64,000 bases of DNA from Prostheceraeus crozeri (lineage: Eukaryota > Platyhelminthes > Polycladida > Euryleptidae). The notes below the pieces were generated by a model. It was not told where the DNA came from. It made no database searches and was given only the letters and a program-made list of their open reading frames with translations. Positions 57,764-64,000 of this stretch are shown one piece after another. Numbering within the stretch: position 1 is the first letter of the stretch; every line of letters begins with the position of its first letter. Location of the stretch: positions 110,417 to 174,416 of the forward strand of contig CAJQUW010006840.1 in NCBI GenBank assembly GCA_907163375.1, written 5' to 3'. Made by a program: the position numbers and the translations under genes.

Positions 57764-58992
57764 GTTGAAGGCATTACTGAAGTCAATCTTGCAGATCAGG
57801 AAATCCTCATCATTCCATCGAAAGTCAGTAACTGCCCGAAGCTCATGAATCACTTTTTCCATTCCCAAAGGACATGCAACGCCGAATTGAAGAGGTTCGA
57901 AATGCTTTATTGACCTTGATGAAATGATGTCAACTGTGCATTTGCTGATGAGTCGAAGAAGCACTTCACCCACCGCAATTGGTATAATATCATTTTCATT
58001 CTTCGTCAACGCTGTTAAATTCGCACTTGTGATTGCTTGAGATATGGAGACTGGAGCAGATCCGGATAAGGGAGAGTTAATCATCTGCCTCAAAGAAGAT
58101 GTGAGAGGAGTTGGCAGATGGACGCTGTTCAAATCTATTAGGTGCTGCGCCCGCAATCCTGATGGCCCACATGCTGAATCTTCTGGAAAATTGTTCAAAA
58201 TCTTCGTTAAATCTTAATTTTCTGGTAGATAGCTGCATTGGAGAGGGTGATTGTCTGTAGATGTAGGGTCAGGAGCGGATGGATGTTTATTCATTAACTT
58301 ATTCCAGGTGTCTGCAGTATTGAGTGCCAAGCCCTTCGACGAAAGAATGTGACAAGCCTTGCCATACAGTCCACTTTCTGTCAAGGAAACAGCTGCTTCT
58401 CGCGTCTGTCTTGTTCTTTACCTGCACGTTTGGCTGATGGAAGTATACACTTTGGGATCATGAAAAACTTCACCCTATGATTCTTCTGTATTATTTGTTA
58501 TAATGTCATGAATTGCATTGGAGAATACTTTTGCCGCTAAATATCGTGATGACCGCGAATAAACTTCAATGCTGGTTTTCTTAGGCTCAGAGCGTCATGC
58601 GAAGTTGGAAATGAAGGATACTGGGGATCATTTGGAAACGGATTTTCGGATGGGTTCTTGATAAGGTCAACTTCGATGAATGGTAACGCTGAATGTGCCG
58701 TTTTCTAATGACACCATGCGTTTACAATGATAATTAAATTTCTCATTTGTGACCAGCTATTCAGTAGGAACACCCCCGAAAAATAAATGTCCGGCACTGA
58801 CGTTCTAAATGGACATAATTGACTATGAGTAGGTTGATGGACACATCCGTTTACAGGACATTGTCTAGCATTGTGGGATGAAACAGTCTTGCTCTTACAA
58901 GGCGAAGAAAATGTGTGACCTTCAGGTGCCGGAGAAACTAAGGGCAAATTAGTGTCGCTTTTGTTGCCGTTCTCCTCGTTGCGGATCGGCAA

Positions 58993-59633
58993 TGGCTTCT
59001 CCTGTCATTCTTTTGATTCCTCAATAACTGTGTCAAACTGTGTCAATAACGCCGTTGATAGGCATTCTTTCTCCATCATCTTCCATATTCTTAGCCTCCT
59101 TAGATATTCCCTTCTTGCGCCTTTTCATCCTCTCCGTGATTCAACCGACCGCCTGAACGTCAAATTTGGTGCATCAAGCCTATATACATGGCGTACCCCA
59201 AGACAGAATGTAATTGCCGCAGTCTCGAACGTATACCTATCAGATGTGAGAATTCTCTCTTATGATGCGCTATGTTAGCACGAACTGTTCGTAGAAGGCT
59301 GTTCGTGGATGACTTGTATTATAATGAGGTTCATGAAATTTCCTTGATAATCAACCTAATTTTCGTTTTCTAGGATACTTGTTCGTAAATTTTCATTCTT
59401 TTTGATATCTAATCAGTTTCATATTACTTACGACATGTAGGCCCTATCAAAGTCTGAGGTACCAAATCGCTAATATAAAAACAGGAAGAGACGAATTTAC
59501 CAAATATTAGCTTTAAAAATCGATCAAACATATTCATTGGACCACAGGAGAGTAATCCGCATAAAACCTGAATCTGACGCTGGCATATTCTTGCTGTATA
59601 TGAATACATAGCCGATCGTGAAACAATTCACGT
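58993..59633. other. flank with a fragment of the CATAGAG family
   Basis: About 59,318-59,440 (TATTATAATGAGGTTCATG, then CTTTTTGATATCTAATCAG) matches the interior of copy B near 60,935-61,050. The rest shows nothing. Confidence 0.5.
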
Positions 59634-59694
59634 CATAGAGTAGGTATATTAGGTAGAGTGGCAACTCCGCATTTATTAAATCCCCAATGTGTAT

Positions 59695-60436
59695 CAGGGA
59701 TGCGGAGTCGGAGTCCTATCAAATGATAGGACTCCAGACTCCGGCCTATAACTAGACCCGAAATATAATTCAAACAAATTATTTATCCTCGTGCATAGCT
59801 GTCACTGTCTTGATGTCAACTTTCTCCGTCAAGCAGAAGTACACAGACGCTGCTGCATGCAAAGCTTGTAATTGTTGAGGGAAGGAACCGTGATAGTGAA
59901 AAAAGGATTGTCTTCTCACTCGGTGATTTAGTAGAGAAGACATGCCTTCCTAGCCTCGATCACACATGCACACCAAAGGTCACATCAGAGACAAAAATGA
60001 AATACTAGTTTGTTTGAGAACCTTACGTCTTATCTTCACGTTAATCGTGTGGTGATCTCTCCTCCAAAGCGCGTATTAAAATCAAAAGTGTACTAATATT
60101 TTTTGGAGAAGGATGGGTTCCTGCCTGGTAGAGACTGGAGAAAAACCGCGTGAAGCACGCATCAACAAGATGGGAGGAGGCGAGTCGCATGCATCCAACT
60201 TAAAGCGACATCTGATAAACTTTCATCGAAAATGATTGATAATTCATACAGCAATGATCACTAAAGACAGGTTTAGGTAAGCCTATAATGATAAATTATG
60301 TAGGTCACCAGTTTTTCAAAAAACTAGGCTATATATACTTGCCACCCGCAGTCGGAGTCGGAGCCCTATCAAAAGCCGGAGTCCTATCAACCCCGGAGTC
60401 GGAGTCCTATCAAAATGATAGGACTCCGCATCCCTG
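59695..60436. mobile_element. hAT-type element, copy 2 (GGAGTCGGAGTCC family, 742 bp)
   Basis: Ends CAGGGATGCGGAGTCGGAG and GACTCCGCATCCCTG, with a perfect 8-bp duplication ATGTGTAT (59,687-59,694 and 60,437-60,444). Homologous to 7745-8587 in reverse orientation, lacking the 104-bp palindrome of that copy. Subterminal ATAGGACTCC motifs are repeated. The sister copy A shows the empty site as CCAATGTGTATACA. No coding capacity. Confidence 0.95.
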
Positions 60437-61061
60437 ATGTGTATACATTTTCAATTTTATTAACTGGGCTCGAGGGGGATACACATGGTAATTGCTCACA
60501 AATGTGAGATATGCAAAGTCTTGCAGTTTTGAAGAAATAACCACGGAATTGAGTGATCATGATTGCAATGCAGAAGGAATGATGGTGTTTCACAGATTCT
60601 CCGTGTCATGACATCCTTGGAGATTTAATGTTTGTTGAATTAACAATTCGATCGGTTCCTGTCACTTTCATGCTCAACTTCAAGAATATTTTCTTCAGCG
60701 TGATCATATCACAGGCAACCTGATATATGGGAGAGCAAAATCACATAGTCAAAGACAATAATTTCAATTTATAACTTTGAAAGATGTAAGTGGATATCAC
60801 TATTCAGATTCAAGAAATGAAACATGAATTTATTTAATCATAAAATCATGCCGGTGAAAATTGAATTAAAAACTTGAAGTTTCAGCCAAAAAGGCAAGAA
60901 TAATATCGCGACTTTTTCATGAAGACTTCCATTATAATACGGATCATGAAATTACCTTGATAATCAGCTTAATTTCCGCTTAGTTAGGATGCTTATTAGC
61001 AAATATTCATTCCTTTTGATATCCAAATTGTTTCATATTACTTATGTAGGGGCGTCATCTC

Positions 61062-61821
61062 CCCTGTGGGAACGTCGCTCGCTAATATCAAGAGATTATC
61101 TGGTGAGTTAACGATTTTGCGCCTAAATCAATTCTTCCTCAATTTTGCAATAAAATCATCGCTACATGTGAAAGTCGCCTTATTTTAAAAGTTCGTCTGA
61201 AATCCAAAAGCGGTAGGTGGCGAGTGAGTAGCTATAACTAATTGATGGATGTTTGTTAAGCTAATTTGAGCTTATTTTTCACCAACCAGCGACATAGTGA
61301 ATATTGTAGCCACCCTAAGTAGCAATGTTCGTATATTGCCTTCACATGAAATTACGTTGTATAGTCAGTCTGATATGTTAAAAAGGGATCTTTTTTAATT
61401 CACGAAAGCTTAAACTAAAAAAGTATTTATCTTCCATAAATGTCGTAGCTAATAAAATGAATTTATTCAAATGTTTGCTATATTTTTGTTAATTATTGAA
61501 TGTCAAGAGATGTAATGAAAATTCATACAAGCGGATTCTCTATAATCTTAACATTATCAAAGAACGTGAGTCTGTACTTCCTTCTTAGATAAATTAGACA
61601 TATGTGGGCAATGGTGAGGAGGTGAGGGAGAAAATAGAGTCCCGGCTGTAGAGGCGGATTACTAAGGAAAATAAGAGAGAAAGTCATCAGTATAATAGGT
61701 GGCATTTAGAGCGGAATTGTCGCCGGCGAACTTCATCAGCGCATATGCCTCAAATATGACTGAACTGTGGCATGATTTTCTGTACCTGACATCGTCTTTC
61801 GCAAGATTCGTTCCCACAGGG
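61062..61821. mobile_element. CCCTGTGGGAACG transposon, copy 2 (760 bp)
   Basis: Ends CCCTGTGGGAACG and CGTTCCCACAGGG; TC on both sides (61,060-61,061 and 61,822-61,823). Copy A of the host element has the uninterrupted sequence TCATTTCGGTAGTATATA at the matching place, confirming a 2-bp duplication. Same orientation and high similarity to 34,074-34,847. Non-coding. Confidence 0.93.
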
Positions 61822-61990
61822 TCGGTAGTATATAAATTGACAAAATTTTGACTTTTCTAAAACTGCTCAAATAATTTTTTGGATCACGGGAACATAATCT
61901 CCGCAAAAAATGAATCTTTTGATATAAAAATTTTCACTGTATACAGATGCTTTCATGAGTCGACACTTATCCCTACTCTATGATTCACTT

Positions 61991-63127
61991 TATCCCATTA
62001 ACGGCGTATACAATGTTAGATTACCTTGTACGCTGACAGCAAAATTCCCTAAAAAGCCGCGGCAGGGATTCGCATATCGCTACGATCGAAGTAATAATGC
62101 CGAAGTCATTATTTTTATGCTAACCTGTTGGCATACTTCATTTGGCTGTGGTAGCAAGTGCACAAACTATGTCACAAGAATTCAAAATTTTCCGTTTCTT
62201 GAAAAAATTGAAAGTTGAATTGATGCCGCTCGGGTTGATACCAGAAGGGAGTCAGTGATGACATGTGCAAGCATGCCGGCACGTAAAAGAGGCAGCATGG
62301 GCAAGGATAAAAAAAGGCTTTTTGCATATGCACACCTATATACAAGAAATTGGACTATTTTATACGCCTTTATTTATTTAAATTATATAGCCATAGACCA
62401 GGAAGCACTTACTAGTTTCCCTGCCGCGCGAATTGCGCGGATTTCCATACCAGGCGTGGTGTAGAACGTTGTGGATCGAGCTTGATTTCATTACATCGGA
62501 GCATGATAATCATTTACTCGGCAATAACAATTAGCTGCGGTAGGACTAGTTCCGTAGTCCATAGGTTATTAGTCCATAGTATTGCATGTTCGCATCGGTA
62601 TCGATGCTTGTAGCAGCTTTATTTGTATCTCAAGTATGGGAACTTTTATTTGAAAATTTTTACTTTATATGTGATTTTTGAATTATTTTTCTTCTGCTTA
62701 AATGAATACGGAGTTCAAATGATCTTATATAGAGGTTTCTTTTAACAAATGCATGAACATAATGCCATGATTTAACAATATTATAAGTAGGCTCTATGCC
62801 GATGAAATAACGTGTGAAAATATGAGGCTTATAGAATAAGGAGAAGTTGAAAATATGACAATGTGATATAACCGAAATCGAATCATATATTATAGGTTCT
62901 ATATACACTTTTACGTACAGTGACTTAAACTTGATATTCTTAATGTGTACTTAACTGAAAGGTTGTTATTATTCACGACACCGGTATCCAGCTTTGATAA
63001 GGAAAATATTCAAAAATAAAATATTTGATCAAATCATTATGATCTATTTATGTACAAAATATCAAACAATATAATCTAAACATCTGTGATAACTCTAATG
63101 ATATAAACAAGAAAAACAAGAGCCAGA
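61991..63127. other. stretch without recognisable features
   Basis: No coding signal; the 87-codon frame at 61,955-62,218 partly overlaps the end of copy B and has no support. Confidence 0.45.
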
Positions 63128-64000
63128 TCAGAAATGTCCAAAGCATGAGAGTCTCTTTTCATTGAATTTGATGAATTCATCAGCAACGGTGTGGATATTA
63201 ACATCGTCCATGTAATCCTTAAGCAATACTGCAAACATGATATTGTTAAGGTGGTTTGGTCCAGTCTTAGCTCTGGTCCATGTTTTCAGGCGTCGCATTG
63301 CGCTGAAACTTCTTTCCGCTGTTGCTGAGCTCATGGGTACTGTGCAATAATATTTCAGCAAGTCGTGGGTAATTTTGCAAGCTTTTTTCGTCTTTGGCAT
63401 TGCGTTAAATATATCACAAATTGTTGATATTTTTGTAACCGTCTTTATTCTTGGTTTAATCTGTTCATTTCTCATTTTGAGGAGGACTAGCAAACCCTTT
63501 AGTTCTTCTTCAAATTCTGCTTTGCGAGATTGTTGAAACTTCATTACTCTGGACACAATTAGAAATATTTTGTCAAATGATTCCTTCTCGAGCTTGCCAT
63601 TTAGAGTCTATCAGGGCTATTTCAATATCTTCTAATATTTTCAAATCATTTTGGGAGAATCTTCTCTGCATTGCTCCGTCGATCAAATTGATCAAATCAA
63701 AATATTTCCGATAAAAAGATTGGAACGTTGTATCCGGTGTATCAGGCAGGTCTGTCATTTCGGACAATATTTCTGGCAGTTTCTTTTTCTCTTTTCCTTT
63801 CTCCCCATGATGCTATCTGTCATTTCGTCCCCTAATTCTGCTTGTAGCTTTTCTGCATGACTCCATATCTTACTAGCTTCGTCATTGCAGCACATTTCTT
63901 TGAATCGTTGGTTCGCAAGGTTGATGACGAAATTCGCTTCTTGAGCACTAACATCAGATCTTTGAGTAGTCCTGGAAATATTCTCCATTATACAGATCAC
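63128..64000 (-). pseudogene. hAT transposase, C-terminal part (ZMYM1-like group), frameshifted and cut by the window edge
   Basis: The minus-strand frame 63,128-63,556 contains the hAT dimerisation domain: LLKYYCTVPMSSATAERSFS, then MRRLKTWTRAKTGPNHLNN and IMFAVLLKDYMDDVNIHTV, with the diagnostic SSATAERSFSAMRRLKT block. Upstream pieces in other frames (KYFDLINLIDGAMQRRFSQN at 63,573-63,767 and ANFVINLANQRFKEMCCNDE at 63,755-64,000) belong to the same protein. Frames change near 63,590 and near 63,790, so at least two frameshifts are present. The catalytic N-terminal half lies beyond the right edge. A possible enzyme source, now dead here, for the hAT-type elements in the window, though its own ends are not visible. 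Confidence 0.85.

Larger units (their letters stand above)
55290..58992 (-). mobile_element. fossil reverse-transcriptase element, family uncertain
   Basis: Minus-strand pieces of one retroelement. 58,705-58,992 includes a Cys/His cluster (QCPVNGCVHQPTHSQLCPF) that could be an N-terminal zinc finger. 57,680-58,198 holds SACGPSGLRAQHLIDL, PIAVGEVLLRLISKC and LICKIDFSNAFN, the early reverse-transcriptase blocks with the first catalytic D. About 56,400-56,935 contains a GVQQGDPLGPFLFSL block. About 56,196-56,383 and 55,290-55,443 hold a C-terminal region. This arrangement is most like non-LTR elements, but I cannot assign a clade. The element is broken in many places and interrupted by two DNA transposons (55,447-56,192 and 56,928-57,763). 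Confidence 0.7.
59634..61982. mobile_element. CATAGAG-family transposon, copy B, carrying two nested insertions
   Basis: Starts CATAGAGTAGGTATATTAGG and ends TATCCCTACTCTATG, with an 8-bp duplication ATTCACGT/ATTCACTT (59,626-59,633 and 61,983-61,990, one difference). Total 2349 bp. Subtracting the hAT insert plus its 8-bp duplication (750) and the CCCTGTGGG insert plus its 2-bp duplication (762) leaves 837 bp, against 836 in copy A. It lies in reverse orientation relative to copy A. Confidence 0.92.

Overview
This is an AT-rich, intron-era animal genome window, dominated by transposable elements. The only well-supported host gene is a three-finger C2H2 zinc-finger gene on the minus strand (15,067-16,347). 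RTE-type LINEs, a Penelope-like fossil, a tRNA-derived SINE, many hAT-type elements with 8-bp target duplications, and an element carrying a RAG1-N-terminus-like protein all point to a marine invertebrate (mollusc, echinoderm or a relative). I cannot name the phylum from sequence alone. The palindromic octamer TAGGCCTA is strikingly frequent.

Layout. 1-609: GC-rich 24-bp minisatellite running off the left edge. 2.3-3.2 kb: 135-bp tandem repeats plus a hairpin, Helitron-like in style. 4.2-6.8 kb: two non-autonomous DNA transposons. 7.5-11.9 kb: degenerate inverted repeats, a hAT copy, then a 2.6-kb foldback element whose two 898-bp arms are almost identical and whose centre carries a RAG1-N-terminal-like ORF. 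12.3-13.4 kb: TA-flanked element. 15.1-16.3 kb: zinc-finger gene, with sequence upstream that looks like its 5' intron or flank. 18.6-19.8 kb: transposase remnant and a SINE. 19.8-25.5 kb: mostly featureless.

25.5-31.2 kb: hAT-type element, a CpG-richer patch, a foldback repeat array, a palindromic MITE and a Penelope-like fossil with inverted end repeats. 33.3-38.5 kb: a LINE remnant interrupted by a 774-bp transposon, then a 1.3-kb and a 0.9-kb transposon, both with nested insertions or palindromes. 40.6-42.2 kb: a nearly complete but frameshifted IS630/Tc1-like transposon (DDE triad with 37-residue spacing). 45.6-46.4 kb: second RTE-like LINE tail. 48.5-51.5 kb: more of the foldback family and a possible small host exon (50.17-50.37 kb). 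52.7-53.6 kb: hAT-type element filled with ATCGAT arrays.

55.3-59.0 kb: a fossil reverse-transcriptase element interrupted by two DNA transposons. 59.6-62.0 kb: a three-element nest that gives clean target-site and empty-site evidence. 63.1-64.0 kb: end of a hAT transposase gene running off the right edge.

The most interesting object is the RAG1-N-like foldback element (9,310-11,936). Next are the two nested transposon families around 56.9-62.0 kb, whose copies date each other and whose empty sites can be read within this window.
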